Both the position numbers and the translations under genes were made by a program. A model generated the notes under the pieces. It made no database searches and was not told where the DNA came from. It saw nothing but the letters and a program-made list of their open reading frames with translations. Shown here one piece after another: positions 1 through 8,599 of a stretch of 64,000 bases of DNA. The stretch covers positions 62,001-126,000 of the forward strand of contig NZ_JAHWXY010000009.1 in NCBI RefSeq assembly GCF_024281235.1, read 5' to 3'. How positions within the stretch are numbered: the stretch's first letter is position 1; each line of letters opens with the position of its first letter. This stretch comes from Shinella daejeonensis. Lineage in GTDB: Bacteria > Pseudomonadota > Alphaproteobacteria > Rhizobiales > Rhizobiaceae.

Positions 1-393
1 GAGGTCGATCGGAATATCCATGATGAGATCGAGATTGGCGTCCATCGCGCTGCCGGGGCGGGATTCCTCGGAAAAATCCGCACCCGCCGGCGTGTCGTCG
101 GCGCTGAAATCCGGGGCTGCGAAATCCGCCGCGCCTCCGAAATCCGCCGTGCCGCCGAAGTCCGCCGTGGCGCTGAAATCCATGGTGCCGGAAGCAGGCG
201 TGTCGTCGCCGCCTCCGAAATCCGTTTCGAAGTCTCCGCCGAATTGCGCCAGCGGATCGCTGGCCGGGGCGATGCCCTCGGCATCCTGCTGGAGCACGCC
301 GCGCAGGTCGTCGATCGCCTGCTCCAGCTCCTGGTCGCCGGTATTGTTGGAAGGCATGATGTCGTCAGCGATGGGTGTTTTCTTCGGTGCCAT
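1..393 (-). CDS. fliN: Flagellar motor switch protein FliN (3' end missing)
   Basis: The gene reads leftward from an ATG at 393 and runs off the window edge; 131 codons are visible. FliN is a C-ring component that binds FliM and FliH. The first residues (MAPKKTPIADD) are followed by an acidic, low-complexity stretch with eight Asp-Phe dipeptides between residues 54 and 107, four of them spaced exactly six residues apart (72, 78, 84, 90). The last visible residues (NLDLIMDIPIDL) match the entry of a SpoA/C-ring domain, whose body lies outside the window. It is the third gene of the motA-fliM-fliN unit, 62 bases after fliM. The identity rests on this domain entry and on the gene order. The repeat-rich N-terminal extension is unusual compared with enteric FliN. 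Confidence 0.88.
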   Translation of the reverse strand, partial: MAPKKTPIADDIMPSNNTGDQELEQAIDDLRGVLQQDAEGIAPASDPLAQFGGDFETDFGGGDDTPASGTMDFSATADFGGTADFGGAADFAAPDFSADDTPAGADFSEESRPGSAMDANLDLIMDIPIDL

Positions 394-455
394 GAGATCA
401 CTATTCCAATCGAAACTTGCCTGAGGCGTACCATTCGGCAAACCTCGTCGATGAA

Positions 456-1400
456 CTATCCGATAATGTGCTCGAGGAGGTCCTCACCCGAGCCGTGCGT
501 ATCCTTGATGCGCACCGTGTAGCGGGCGCCTGAACGCCCGAATTCGCAGACATAGAGATCGCGCCCGTTCGCATTGACCTCCACGCGCACGTCGCCGGTA
601 TCGCGGAAGGGGATGATGTCGCCGGCTTGCAGGCGGCTGATCGTGTCGAGCGTCTGCGCTTCCAGCCGGATGCGCGCCTCCAGCGTCACCTTGGAGCGGC
701 GGACCTGCTCCCCGAGCTGCTTGCGCCATCCGGAATCGGCCTGCTGCTCCGGGCTTTCCGCCGCCGGGGCGATAACCGATTTCAACAGCACGCTTTGCGG
801 CACGATGACATGGAAGGTCGACAGCACCGGGCCGATGCCCACGGCCATGTTGACCATCGCCGCGAAAGTTTTCCCGTCGTCGTCCTCGTCCGTCTTGCCC
901 TGTTCGAGGTTGGCCGCCAGGCCGAGCCGCACGTCCCGTTCGCCGTTCCTGCCGATGGACGCAGCGAGCACGCCGGAAATCCGGTCGAACAGCATGGCTG
1001 CGATGTCGAGTTCGATACGCGACAAGAGCCGGGGCGCCGGCTCCTCGACCGAATCGTCGACTGCGCCGAGCATGTTCTCGACGAGCGTGATGACCAGGGG
1101 GCTGTCGCATAGGATGGCGACGTCGTCGCACCAGCCGGCGACGGAGGATCGGCAGTATGCCATCGCCCCGCCGAGCTGGCCGAGCAATGTATCGGTGTGC
1201 CCGGCCTCGAAACCCGCATAGGAGACGGCGACCTCGAAGCCGAGTTCGCTCTCCAGCATGGCCGACAGGCGGTGTGAGAAGACCTCTCCGAGGCTCGCGC
1301 AGAGCCGGGAGATCGTCGCCCGGTCGCCAAGGCGGCCGGTCAGGCGCGCGAGAACGACGGGGTCCATGGCAGGGAGCGGGGCCGCGGTCACATTTTCCAT
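456..1400 (-). CDS. fliM: Flagellar motor switch protein FliM
   Basis: The 314-residue product is the FliM layer of the cytoplasmic C-ring, which receives the response-regulator signal and sets rotation. A CheC-like middle domain spans roughly residues 40-220. A C-terminal SpoA domain spans roughly 230-305 and includes the stretch LEAQTLDTISRLQAGDIIPF. The N-terminus is short and lacks the clear EIDALL-type CheY-binding motif of enteric FliM, in keeping with divergent rhizobial FliM proteins. The start is an ATG only 3 bases after the motA stop, so the two genes are likely co-translated. The assignment combines domain reading with the motA-fliM-fliN order. Confidence 0.9.
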   Translation of the reverse strand: MENVTAAPLPAMDPVVLARLTGRLGDRATISRLCASLGEVFSHRLSAMLESELGFEVAVSYAGFEAGHTDTLLGQLGGAMAYCRSSVAGWCDDVAILCDSPLVITLVENMLGAVDDSVEEPAPRLLSRIELDIAAMLFDRISGVLAASIGRNGERDVRLGLAANLEQGKTDEDDDGKTFAAMVNMAVGIGPVLSTFHVIVPQSVLLKSVIAPAAESPEQQADSGWRKQLGEQVRRSKVTLEARIRLEAQTLDTISRLQAGDIIPFRDTGDVRVEVNANGRDLYVCEFGRSGARYTVRIKDTHGSGEDLLEHIIG

Positions 1401-1403
1401 GGA

Positions 1404-2279
1404 TCAGGCCGCCTTGATGTCCGAGCCGCGCGGGGCCATCATCTCCTGCTCGACGGCATCGATCGACGGCCGTTCGTAGGAGGAAATGGTCTTGCGGCCG
1501 TATTCCAGCGCCACCTGCGGCACGGAACCGTTCATATAGGCAAGCAGCGTCTGCTTGACGATGATGTAGAGCCGGTTCTGCTTTTCGCGCACCGCCTTGA
1601 TGTTGGCGGTGATCGGCGACACGATCGAATAGGACAGGAACACCCCGAGGAGCGTGCCCACCAGCGCGGCGGCGATCTTGCCGCCAAGGATTTCCGGGCT
1701 TTCGTTGATGGCGCCCATCGCCTTGATGACGCCGAGAACGGCGGCCACGATGCCGATGGCGGGCAGCGCCTCGCCGACGACGTTCAGCGCATGATAGGGT
1801 TTCATCCGGTCGCGGGTGATCGTCTGGATTTCCTCGTCCATCAGCGCCTCGATCTCGTGCGAGCGGGCGTTGCCGATGATGATGAGGCGGACGTAATCGC
1901 AGATGAAGGCGGTGAGTTCCTTGTTTTCCAGAACCGTCGGCGCGGCCTGGAAGATCGGCGATTCGCCGGGGTTGTCGATATGGGCCTCGATCTCGTTGCG
2001 CGACTTGGTGCGCAGATCGCGCATCAGGCTGTAGAGCGCGCCGAGCGTGTCGAGATAATGACGCTCCTTCGGAACCTTGTAGCGGAAGGCTTCGCCCAGC
2101 GCCTTTCCGGTGTCCTTCAGGGTCTTCATGTTGTTGGCCACGATATAGCCGCCGATGCCGGCGCCCCCGATGATCACGAGCTCGAAGGGCTGCATCAGCA
2201 CCTCCATATGCCCGCCCATGGCCATATAGCCGCCGATCACGCAGCCGAAGGTGACGATGAGACCGATGATGATGTTCAT
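1404..2279 (-). CDS. motA: Flagellar stator protein MotA
   Basis: The 291-residue inner-membrane stator subunit forms the proton channel with MotB. Four hydrophobic segments are visible: about 2-22, 31-48, 167-188 and 201-223. The cytoplasmic loop contains Arg90 and Glu98, and Pro173 and Pro222 border the membrane. These positions coincide with the key residues of E. coli MotA for rotor contact and torque. The ATG at 2279 was chosen over an upstream in-frame ATG at 2354 because it begins exactly at the first membrane segment ([12 protein letters not shown]). It is the first gene of the leftward motA-fliM-fliN unit, and a candidate promoter motif lies about 37 bases upstream. Confidence 0.95.
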   Translation of the reverse strand: MNIIIGLIVTFGCVIGGYMAMGGHMEVLMQPFELVIIGGAGIGGYIVANNMKTLKDTGKALGEAFRYKVPKERHYLDTLGALYSLMRDLRTKSRNEIEAHIDNPGESPIFQAAPTVLENKELTAFICDYVRLIIIGNARSHEIEALMDEEIQTITRDRMKPYHALNVVGEALPAIGIVAAVLGVIKAMGAINESPEILGGKIAAALVGTLLGVFLSYSIVSPITANIKAVREKQNRLYIIVKQTLLAYMNGSVPQVALEYGRKTISSYERPSIDAVEQEMMAPRGSDIKAA

Positions 2280-2312
2280 AAGGCAGCTGTCCTGACACAA
2301 TTCTGACCCGAC

Positions 2313-2342
2313 CGGGGATAAGCCGTCAGCCTTGCGTGAGGC
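2313..2342 (-). promoter_or_regulatory. Candidate flagellar promoter motif upstream of motA
   Basis: Read leftward, the sequence is CTCACGCAAG, then 10 bases, then TATC, ending about 37 bases before the motA ATG. It is one of six sites in the window with the same CRCAAG-N10 arrangement, all upstream of flagellar units. The second half (TATC) is the poorest match to the TAGG seen elsewhere. The promoter or Rem-box role is inferred. Confidence 0.45.
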
Positions 2343-2382
2343 TGTAGGCTGCATCCCCGGGCAGCGGGTACGCGCCGATCAG

Positions 2383-2407
2383 CCTCGCACAAGCAAGCAC
2401 GCACAGG
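2383..2407 (+). promoter_or_regulatory. Candidate flagellar promoter motif upstream of the DUF1217-flgF unit
   Basis: The sequence is CCTCGCACAAG, 10 bases, then CAGG, 55 bases before the GTG start of the DUF1217 gene. It is divergent from, and about 40 bases away from, the matching element for motA. The first half is identical to that of the site before the motB unit. Function is inferred from recurrence. Confidence 0.45.
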
Positions 2408-2462
2408 ATTGGAGCTTGTGAGGGGCTTTGCGCCCTGCCCGTGATCTATCGGCGGAGCCATC

Positions 2463-3242
2463 GTGACGACCACCTATACGAGCTATAAGCTGATCTCTTC
2501 CGACCTTCAGGCCTCGCTGAAGCGCGTGGCCGAGCAGCCGGACGTCAAGCGCGAGACGGAATATTACCTTGCCCATATCGGCGACGTGAAGTCGATCGAT
2601 GACTTCTTCGCCGACAGCCGTCTCTACAACTATGCGATGAAGGCGCATGGCCTCGAGGATATGGCCTACGCCAAGGCCTTCATGCGCAAGGTGCTGACCG
2701 AGGGCGCGGACGACGAGGCCGCCTTCGCCAACAAGCTGAGCGACAGCCGCTACAAGGAACTGGCCGAAGCGCTCAATTTCGCCCGCCACGGCGAACTGGC
2801 CACGACCTTCGAGCGTGCCCGCAAGGGGGTGGCGGACAAGTATCTCCGCGAGACGCTGGAAGTCAGTGCCGGCGAGGACAATACCGGCGTGCGGCTGGCG
2901 CTGTATTTCGAACGCATGGCCTCGTCGATCACCTCCGGCTATTCGATCATCGCCGATGATGCGCTGGCCCAGGTCGTCCGCACCGCCCTTCAACTCCCCG
3001 CCGAATTCGCCGCGACCGACGTCGACAGGCAGGCGGCCTATTACGAGAAGGCGCTGAACCTCGAGGATTTCCAGGACGGCGCCGCGCTCGGCCGGTTCCT
3101 GGAGCGGTTCACCAGCCTGTGGGAGCTGGACAATCCGGCGGGCAGTTACGATCCGCTCACCGCCTTCCGCTCATCGAGCCTCACGGGCATTTCGACGGAC
3201 CTTCTCCTTTCGATCAACAATCTGAAACTTGGAGGCCGCTGA
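2463..3242 (+). CDS. DUF1217-family flagellar-cluster protein
   Basis: The 259-residue, mostly helical soluble protein has no signal peptide or membrane segment. The opening (YKLISSDLQASLKRVAEQPDVKRETEYYLAHIGDVKSIDDFF) matches the DUF1217 family as I know it, which in rhizobia sits next to flgF. It starts at a GTG preceded by GGCGGAG with suitable spacing. It ends one base before the flgF start codon, so it is the head gene of the flgF-fliI operon. Its biochemical role is unknown to me. The invariable flagellar context suggests an export or assembly accessory, but that is inference. Confidence 0.75.
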   Translation: MTTTYTSYKLISSDLQASLKRVAEQPDVKRETEYYLAHIGDVKSIDDFFADSRLYNYAMKAHGLEDMAYAKAFMRKVLTEGADDEAAFANKLSDSRYKELAEALNFARHGELATTFERARKGVADKYLRETLEVSAGEDNTGVRLALYFERMASSITSGYSIIADDALAQVVRTALQLPAEFAATDVDRQAAYYEKALNLEDFQDGAALGRFLERFTSLWELDNPAGSYDPLTAFRSSSLTGISTDLLLSINNLKLGGR

Positions 3243-3243
3243 C

Positions 3244-3969
3244 ATGCAGACCGGGCTTTACGTATCGCTTTCCTCCCAGCTCGCTCTCGACCGCCGCATG
3301 ACGACGCTGGCCGATAATGTCGCCAATGCGACGACGGTCGGTTTCCGCGCCACCGAGATCAAGTTCAACAAGGTCATCAGCGACCAGAAGATCGCCGATG
3401 TCGCCTTCGTCTCGCAAGGGCAGGAGTTTATGAACACCCGCAGCGGCGGCCTGACCGAAACCGGCGGCCCGCTCGACTTCGCCATCAAGGGCGACGCCTG
3501 GTTCCAGGTGGAGACCCCCGCCGGGCCGACGCTCACCCGCGATGGCCGCTTCGCGCTGACGGAGGCCGGCGAACTGGTCACTCTCAACGGCTATATGGTG
3601 CTCGACGCCGGCGGCGGGCCGATCCAGCTCGATCCCGAAAACGGATCGATCTCGTTGAGCGCCGACGGTCAGCTGAACCAGAACGGGCGGCCCGTCGCCG
3701 CCCTCGGGCTGTTTTCGGCCGACCTTTCCGGCGGCTTCATGCGCGCGGGCAACAGCGGCCTCATCACCACGCTTGCGCCGGAGCCGGTCATCGACCGTCT
3801 CGATGCCGGTGTCGTGCAGGGCTATATCGAGGAATCGAATGTCAATGCGATGAGCGAGATGACGCAGCTCATCCAGATCACTCGGGCCTTCGAGAGCACG
3901 GCCGCCCTGCTGCGCGACAGCGAGAGTTCGCTGAGCGAGGCGGTGCGGGTGCTCGGCGGCAGCAAGTAA
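3244..3969 (+). CDS. flgF: Flagellar basal-body rod protein FlgF
   Basis: The 241-residue proximal rod protein belongs to the FlgF/FlgG family. The N-terminal helix (SSQLALDRRMTTLADNVANATTVGFRA) carries the rod/hook signature ANNxAN-type motif. The C-terminus (VNAMSEMTQLIQITRAFESTAALL) is the matching heptad helix. The ATG at 3244 is preceded by a strong GGAGG eight bases upstream, inside the end of the preceding gene. In-frame codons upstream lack a ribosome site. It is exported by the flagellar type III apparatus, so no Sec signal is expected and none is present. It lies between the DUF1217 gene and fliI. Confidence 0.93.
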   Translation: MQTGLYVSLSSQLALDRRMTTLADNVANATTVGFRATEIKFNKVISDQKIADVAFVSQGQEFMNTRSGGLTETGGPLDFAIKGDAWFQVETPAGPTLTRDGRFALTEAGELVTLNGYMVLDAGGGPIQLDPENGSISLSADGQLNQNGRPVAALGLFSADLSGGFMRAGNSGLITTLAPEPVIDRLDAGVVQGYIEESNVNAMSEMTQLIQITRAFESTAALLRDSESSLSEAVRVLGGSK

Positions 3970-3975
3970 ACGGCC

Positions 3976-5388
3976 ATGGCAGCGGCATCCCGTACCCGTA
4001 ACGAGGCGAGGGTAGGCGAGGGCGCACGCCGGCTGAGCGCGCTCGCCGGTCTGGCGCAACGCTATGCTTCGCCGGAATTCTCCATCGCCCATGGTGGCAA
4101 GGTGAGGACGATTGCGGCTGGAAACTATACGGTCTCCGGTCTGTCGCGTCATGTTCGCCTCGGTGAATTCGTCGCCCACAAGAGCGAAACGGGCGTGCAC
4201 CTGGGCGAAGTGGTTCGCGTCGAACCCGATGCGGTGGTGGTCTGCCCGATCGAGCCGGGCGAGCCCATCGGCATCGAGGACACCGTCATTCGCAAGGGCG
4301 CGTTCCGCGTCGCGCCCACGGACGCCTGGTGCGGGCGCACCATCAATGCGCTCGGAGAGCCGATCGACGGTCTCGGCGCATTGGCGCAAGGTGGCGTGCG
4401 CCGCTCCATTTCCAATTCGGCGCCGCCTTCCATGACGCGCCGGCGGGTCGAGAAGGGTTTCCACACCGGCGTGCGCGCCATCGATATTTTCGCGCCGCTC
4501 TGCCTCGGGCAGCGTCTCGGCATCTTTGCCGGCTCGGGCGTCGGCAAGTCGACGCTGCTGTCCATGCTCGCCCGGGCCGATGCCTTCGACAAGGTGGTGA
4601 TCGCGCTCGTCGGCGAGCGCGGCCGCGAGGTGCGTGAATTCATCGAGGATACGCTTGGCGAGAATCTCGCCAAGTCGGTGGCGGTGGTCGCGACCAGCGA
4701 CGAAAGCCCGATGCTGCGCAAGATGGCTCCGCTGACCGCCGTGACCATCGCCGAGCATTATCGCGATCAGGGCGACAACGTCCTGCTGATCGTCGACAGC
4801 GTCACCCGTTTCGCCCACGCGATTCGCGAGGTTGCGACCGCCTCCGGCGAGCCGCCGATCGCCCGCGGCTATCCCGCTTCCGTCTTTACCGAACTGCCGC
4901 GCCTGCTGGAAAGAGCGGGGCCGGGAACGGAGAGCGCCGGAACGATCACCGCCATCATCTCGATCCTCGTCGACGGCGACAATCACAACGATCCCATCGC
5001 CGATTCCACGCGCGGCATCCTCGACGGTCATATCGTGCTGGAGCGCAGTCTCGCCGAGGAAGGGCGGTATCCGCCGATCAATCCGCTGGCCTCGATCTCG
5101 CGTCTTGCGCGCAAGGCGTGGACGCCGGATCAGGAAAAGCTGGTTTCCCGCCTGAAGGCGCTGGTCCATCGCTTCGAGGAGACCCGCGACCTCCGGCTCA
5201 TCGGCGGCTATCGGCCGGGCGCCGACGCCGACCTCGACATGGCGATCCGGCAGGTACCGGTGATCTACGAGGTTCTCAAGCAGACGCCGGGCGAAAAGCC
5301 GGCGGCCGACGCCTTTACCGATCTCGCCGTCGCGCTGAAGAACGCGGCCGGCCAGCCGGGTGGCCCCGGCGTGGTCAGAAGGGGGTGA
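3976..5388 (+). CDS. fliI: Flagellum-specific export ATPase FliI
   Basis: The 470-residue protein is a type III export ATPase resembling F1-beta subunits. It forms a hexamer at the cytoplasmic face of the export gate. The Walker A motif GSGVGKST is at residues 186-193 and the Walker B motif VLLIVD at 269-274. Also visible are LVGERGREVREFIED and the C-terminal ERAG...GTITA stretch typical of FliI. Length is near the family norm. It starts 6 bases after flgF. Its usual partners FliH and FliJ are not neighbours; candidates lie at 18275-18922 and 32649-33041. Confidence 0.96.
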   Translation: MAAASRTRNEARVGEGARRLSALAGLAQRYASPEFSIAHGGKVRTIAAGNYTVSGLSRHVRLGEFVAHKSETGVHLGEVVRVEPDAVVVCPIEPGEPIGIEDTVIRKGAFRVAPTDAWCGRTINALGEPIDGLGALAQGGVRRSISNSAPPSMTRRRVEKGFHTGVRAIDIFAPLCLGQRLGIFAGSGVGKSTLLSMLARADAFDKVVIALVGERGREVREFIEDTLGENLAKSVAVVATSDESPMLRKMAPLTAVTIAEHYRDQGDNVLLIVDSVTRFAHAIREVATASGEPPIARGYPASVFTELPRLLERAGPGTESAGTITAIISILVDGDNHNDPIADSTRGILDGHIVLERSLAEEGRYPPINPLASISRLARKAWTPDQEKLVSRLKALVHRFEETRDLRLIGGYRPGADADLDMAIRQVPVIYEVLKQTPGEKPAADAFTDLAVALKNAAGQPGGPGVVRRG

Positions 5389-5392
5389 CGCG

Positions 5393-5950
5393 ATGACGGA
5401 ATTCGACGACGACCAGGCCGTACCACCGATCCGCCGGCGCGACAGAAACCGTTACAGCCGGTCGGACAAGGTCATTGTCGCCTCGGGCGTGTTGCTTGCC
5501 GCGCTTGCCGCATTCTTCCCGTGGTATGTCTTTCTCCATCCTGAAAAATTCTCCATCCCGAAACTCTGGGAAGGGACGACCCGCGACCTGCCGGAACACG
5601 GCGCGCGCAAGGTGATGAGCGTGTCGCCGACCGCCATGGTCGACAGCACGCGGAATTCCGGCGATGCCGCCCCCGATTTGATGGCGACCGCGACGACCTC
5701 GGATGTCGGGCGGGAGAAGAACCTCGGCGTTCCGGTCGAGACCGGTCTCGACCAACCGCTTCCCGCTCCTTCCGGCTTCCGCCTGATGCATGTCGCCAAC
5801 GGCCGGGCGCTCATCGAGGATGCGCGCGGCATGTATATCGTGCGTGTCGGCTCGATCCTGCCGGACAACAGCCGCCTTGCGACGCTGGAGCAGCGCGAGG
5901 GCGCCTGGGTCATCGTCACGTCGAACGGCGACGTCATCGCGCGCAACTGA
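5393..5950 (+). CDS. Single-pass membrane protein of the flagellar cluster, function unknown
   Basis: The 185-residue protein has a charged N-terminal cytoplasmic segment (about 1-24), one hydrophobic segment (about 28-48, VIVASGVLLAALAAFFPWYVF) and a long C-terminal part presumably in the periplasm. The C-terminal 60 residues (GFRLMHVANGRALIEDARGMYIVRVGS...) look like a small beta-rich domain. The ATG at 5393 lies just after the fliI stop, with GGGGG upstream. I do not recognise a named family. Co-transcription with fliI suggests a role in basal-body or export assembly, but this is only context. Confidence 0.7.
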   Translation: MTEFDDDQAVPPIRRRDRNRYSRSDKVIVASGVLLAALAAFFPWYVFLHPEKFSIPKLWEGTTRDLPEHGARKVMSVSPTAMVDSTRNSGDAAPDLMATATTSDVGREKNLGVPVETGLDQPLPAPSGFRLMHVANGRALIEDARGMYIVRVGSILPDNSRLATLEQREGAWVIVTSNGDVIARN

Positions 5951-6072
5951 TCCTTCTCCGAGACTTCGTCCTTCTGCCTGTTCAGGCCGGATAGGCCGGC
6001 ACGGATTGCCGGTTACAGGGGATATTTGCTGAGAATCCGGCAAGAACCGCGGTTACGGCAGGGCGGGCAAGT

Positions 6073-6098
6073 CCCACGCAAGATTGGCTCCCTAGTTT
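6073..6098 (+). promoter_or_regulatory. Candidate flagellar promoter motif upstream of flgB
   Basis: The sequence is CCCACGCAAG, 10 bases, then TAGT, ending about 27 bases before the flgB start. It is one of the shared CRCAAG-N10-TAGG-like elements. The 173-base gap between the preceding gene and flgB holds no other clear signal. Confidence 0.5.
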
Positions 6099-6123
6099 CC
6101 ATGTGAACAAGATGGAGCCTGCC

Positions 6124-6504
6124 ATGAACCCGATTCAATTCTTCGAACTGGCCTCGCGGCAAGCCGAGTGGCTTTCGGTTCGGCAGGGCGTGGTGGCGGG
6201 CAACATCGCCAATGTCAACACGCCGAATTTCCGTGCGAAGGACGTAACGCCCTTCCAGTCCGTGCTCGAGACTACCGGCACCCGCATGGCGGCGACGCAT
6301 CCCGGTCATTTCACGGAGACCGAAATGGCCAGCCGCGTCATCGAGACCCGCCCCACCGAGGAGATCGGCGTGCAGGAATCCGGCAACACCGTCGGCCTCG
6401 CGCAGGAACTGATGAAGGAAGGTGAGGTCAAGCGGGAGTTCGAACTGAACGCCGGCCTCGTCAAGGCCTTTCATCGCATGATGCTGATGACAGTCAGAAG
6501 GTAA
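6124..6504 (+). CDS. flgB: Flagellar basal-body rod protein FlgB
   Basis: The 126-residue proximal rod protein lies closest to the MS ring/FliE junction. The N-terminal helix contains RQGVVAGNIANVNTPNFRAKDV, the classic FlgB/FlgC signature. The ATG at 6124 (MNPIQFFELA) is preceded by GGAG with 7-base spacing; the ATGs at 6103 and 6112 are less well placed. It is the first gene of a ten-gene operon ending with fliP. flgC begins 3 bases after its stop codon. Confidence 0.93.
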   Translation: MNPIQFFELASRQAEWLSVRQGVVAGNIANVNTPNFRAKDVTPFQSVLETTGTRMAATHPGHFTETEMASRVIETRPTEEIGVQESGNTVGLAQELMKEGEVKREFELNAGLVKAFHRMMLMTVRR

Positions 6505-6507
6505 AAA

Positions 6508-6927
6508 ATGGATCCGCTCGTTGCTTCAATGAAAGTCGCGGCCTCGGGACTCGAGGCGCAGTCCACCCGTATCCGCATCGTTTCGGAAAACATGGCCAAC
6601 GCCCGCTCGACGGGCGATACGCCGGGCGCCGATCCGTTCCGGCGCAAGACCGTGACCTTCGCCGCCGAGGTCGACCGCGCGACGGGTGCTTCCCTCGTGC
6701 AGGTCTCCCGCCTCGGCGAGGACGACGGCGAGTTCGCCACCGAGTTCGACCCGGGCAATCCGGCAGCCAACGAACAGGGCGTCGTCAAGGTTCCGAACGT
6801 CAACATGCTCATCGAGATGGCCGACATGCGGGAAGCCAACCGGTCCTATGAAGCCAATCTGCAAAGCATCAAGCAGTCGCGCGACCTGATCAGCGCCACC
6901 ATCGACCTTCTGAGGGCATCGCAATGA
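6508..6927 (+). CDS. flgC: Flagellar basal-body rod protein FlgC
   Basis: The 139-residue proximal rod protein has the N-terminal helix [29 protein letters not shown]. The C-terminal helix [29 protein letters not shown] is typical of FlgC. Length matches the family. The stop codon overlaps the fliE start (ATGA), indicating translational coupling within flgB-flgC-fliE. The protein is secreted by the flagellar export apparatus without a cleavable signal. Confidence 0.94.
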   Translation: MDPLVASMKVAASGLEAQSTRIRIVSENMANARSTGDTPGADPFRRKTVTFAAEVDRATGASLVQVSRLGEDDGEFATEFDPGNPAANEQGVVKVPNVNMLIEMADMREANRSYEANLQSIKQSRDLISATIDLLRASQ

Positions 6928-7250
6928 TCGAAACCGTAAAGGGCATCGGTTCACCCTTCTCCTCCGACCCGGTTTCCGCTGTCGTCGACAAGGCCGGCAA
7001 TGCTGCGGCCGCCGGCGAGGGCGTGGCCGCGCCGCAGAGCTTCGCGCAGGTCCTTGGCGACATGGCGACGGATATGGCGACCTCCCTGAAGGTCAGCGAG
7101 ACGAAATCCTTCGAAGCCATCCAGGGCAAGGCATCGACCCGGGAAGTGGTCGACGCCGTCATGAACGCCGAGCAGGCGCTACAGACCGCCATCGCCATCC
7201 GCGACAAGGTCGTCACCGCCTATCTCGAAGTCACAAGAATGCAGATCTGA
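6924..7250 (+). CDS. fliE: Flagellar hook-basal body protein FliE
   Basis: The 108-residue rod adaptor sits between the MS ring/export gate and FlgB. The C-terminal half ([53 protein letters not shown]) is the conserved FliE region. It overlaps flgC by 4 bases. Position in flgB-flgC-fliE-flgG is the standard alphaproteobacterial order. Confidence 0.93.
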   Translation: MIETVKGIGSPFSSDPVSAVVDKAGNAAAAGEGVAAPQSFAQVLGDMATDMATSLKVSETKSFEAIQGKASTREVVDAVMNAEQALQTAIAIRDKVVTAYLEVTRMQI

Positions 7251-7259
7251 GGACCGGAC

Positions 7260-8042
7260 ATGAAAGCTCTTGCCATCGCCGCCACCGGCATGAACGCGCA
7301 GCAGACCAACGTCGAGGTCATCGCGAACAATATCGCGAACATCAACACCACCGGCTACAAGCGCGCCCGTGCGGAATTCTCCGACCTGCTCTATCAGACC
7401 GAGCGCGCCCAGGGCGTGCCGAACCGCGCCAACCAGGCGATCGTGCCGGAAGGGGCGATCATCGGACTTGGCGTGAAGACCGCGGCGGTGCGCAACCTGC
7501 ATCTCCAGGGCGGGCTGACGAGCACCGGCAACTCCTTCGACCTTGCATTGGTCGGGCGCGGCTGGTTCCAGATCGAGGCGGCGGACGGCACCACGCTCTA
7601 TACCCGCGCCGGCGCCTTCAACACCAATGCCGAAGGCCAGCTGGTCACGCTCGACGGCTATCCGGTCGTTCCGGGCATCATGGTGCCGGCGGATGCGACG
7701 GAAGTCATCGTCAGCCGCTCCGGCCAGGTCTATGCCACGGTCGACGGCGAACAGCAGGAGCAGGGACAGATCACCCTCGCCAATTTCATCAACGAGGCCG
7801 GCCTCGAGCCGCTCGGCGAGAACCTTTTCCGCGAGACCGCGGCCTCCGGCCCGGCCAATGTCGGCACCCCGGACGAGGAGGGCTTCGCCTATATCCAGCA
7901 GAATTATCTGGAAGCCTCCAACGTCGATCCGGTCAAGGAGATCACCGATCTGATTTCCGCGCAGCGCGCCTATGAGATGAATTCCAAGATCATCCAGGCG
8001 GCCGACGAGATGGCGTCCGTCGTCAGCAAGAACCTGAGATAA
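7260..8042 (+). CDS. flgG: Flagellar distal rod protein FlgG
   Basis: The 260-residue protein forms the distal rod that passes through the P and L rings. It has the N-terminal stretch [36 protein letters not shown] and the C-terminal [32 protein letters not shown], both diagnostic for FlgG. Length matches the family (about 260). It starts 9 bases after fliE in the same operon. Confidence 0.96.
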   Translation: MKALAIAATGMNAQQTNVEVIANNIANINTTGYKRARAEFSDLLYQTERAQGVPNRANQAIVPEGAIIGLGVKTAAVRNLHLQGGLTSTGNSFDLALVGRGWFQIEAADGTTLYTRAGAFNTNAEGQLVTLDGYPVVPGIMVPADATEVIVSRSGQVYATVDGEQQEQGQITLANFINEAGLEPLGENLFRETAASGPANVGTPDEEGFAYIQQNYLEASNVDPVKEITDLISAQRAYEMNSKIIQAADEMASVVSKNLR

Positions 8043-8062
8043 GCCGAACGGAAAAGGGGAAC

Positions 8063-8599
8063 ATGATGTTTCGCCCGACAGCAGCAAACCATCGTCCGGC
8101 AGCGGTCCAAGGCAGCATGCGCCGGGGCTTGCGCGGGGTGATTCCCGTCTTGCGCACCGTCGCGCCGGTCTTCCTGGCCGGCCTGCTCGTCGCCGATGCG
8201 GCGATGGCGGACATGCGCATGGCTGTGGTGCCGAAACAGATCATCTATCCGGGCGAGGAAATCGAAGCGGCCCAGCTCGAGGAGGTCGAGGTCACCAACC
8301 CCAACCTCGCCAAGGGCTACGCCGAGCGTATCTCCGCCGTTACCGGGCTCGTGACGCGCAAGACGCTGCTTCCCGGCCGCATCATTCTCGTGTCGGCGTT
8401 GCGCGAGCCCTTCGCGGTGTCCCGCGGCTCGACGGTCCAGCTTGTTTTCGACGATGGATCGCTGGTCATCCGCGCCGCCGGCACGCCTCTCGAGGATGCC
8501 GCCATCGGCGAACTCATCAAGGTCCGCAACAAGGATTCCGGCGTCATCGTCTCCGGCACGGTGATGGTCGACGGCAGCGTGCATGTGGTGGTGAAATGA
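8063..8599 (+). CDS. flgA: Flagellar P-ring assembly chaperone FlgA
   Basis: The 178-residue periplasmic chaperone for P-ring (FlgI) polymerisation has an N-terminal hydrophobic segment around residues 28-48 ending in ADAAMADMR. An SAF-type domain follows (PKQIIYPGEEIEAAQLEEVEV...GLVTRKTLLPGRII) with the C-terminal FlgA half. GGGGA precedes the ATG at 8063; a start at 8117 would still retain the signal sequence. The stop overlaps the flgI start, matching the functional pairing. Confidence 0.92.
   Translation: MMFRPTAANHRPAAVQGSMRRGLRGVIPVLRTVAPVFLAGLLVADAAMADMRMAVVPKQIIYPGEEIEAAQLEEVEVTNPNLAKGYAERISAVTGLVTRKTLLPGRIILVSALREPFAVSRGSTVQLVFDDGSLVIRAAGTPLEDAAIGELIKVRNKDSGVIVSGTVMVDGSVHVVVK

Noticed and set aside
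484-2298. A 604-codon minus-strand frame overlapping motA and fliM in another frame
   Set aside because: Extremely Arg-rich out-of-frame reading of the motA-fliM DNA, with no recognisable domain.
3214-5169. A 651-codon minus-strand frame opposite flgF and fliI
   Set aside because: Antisense shadow; fliI carries clear Walker motifs on the plus strand.
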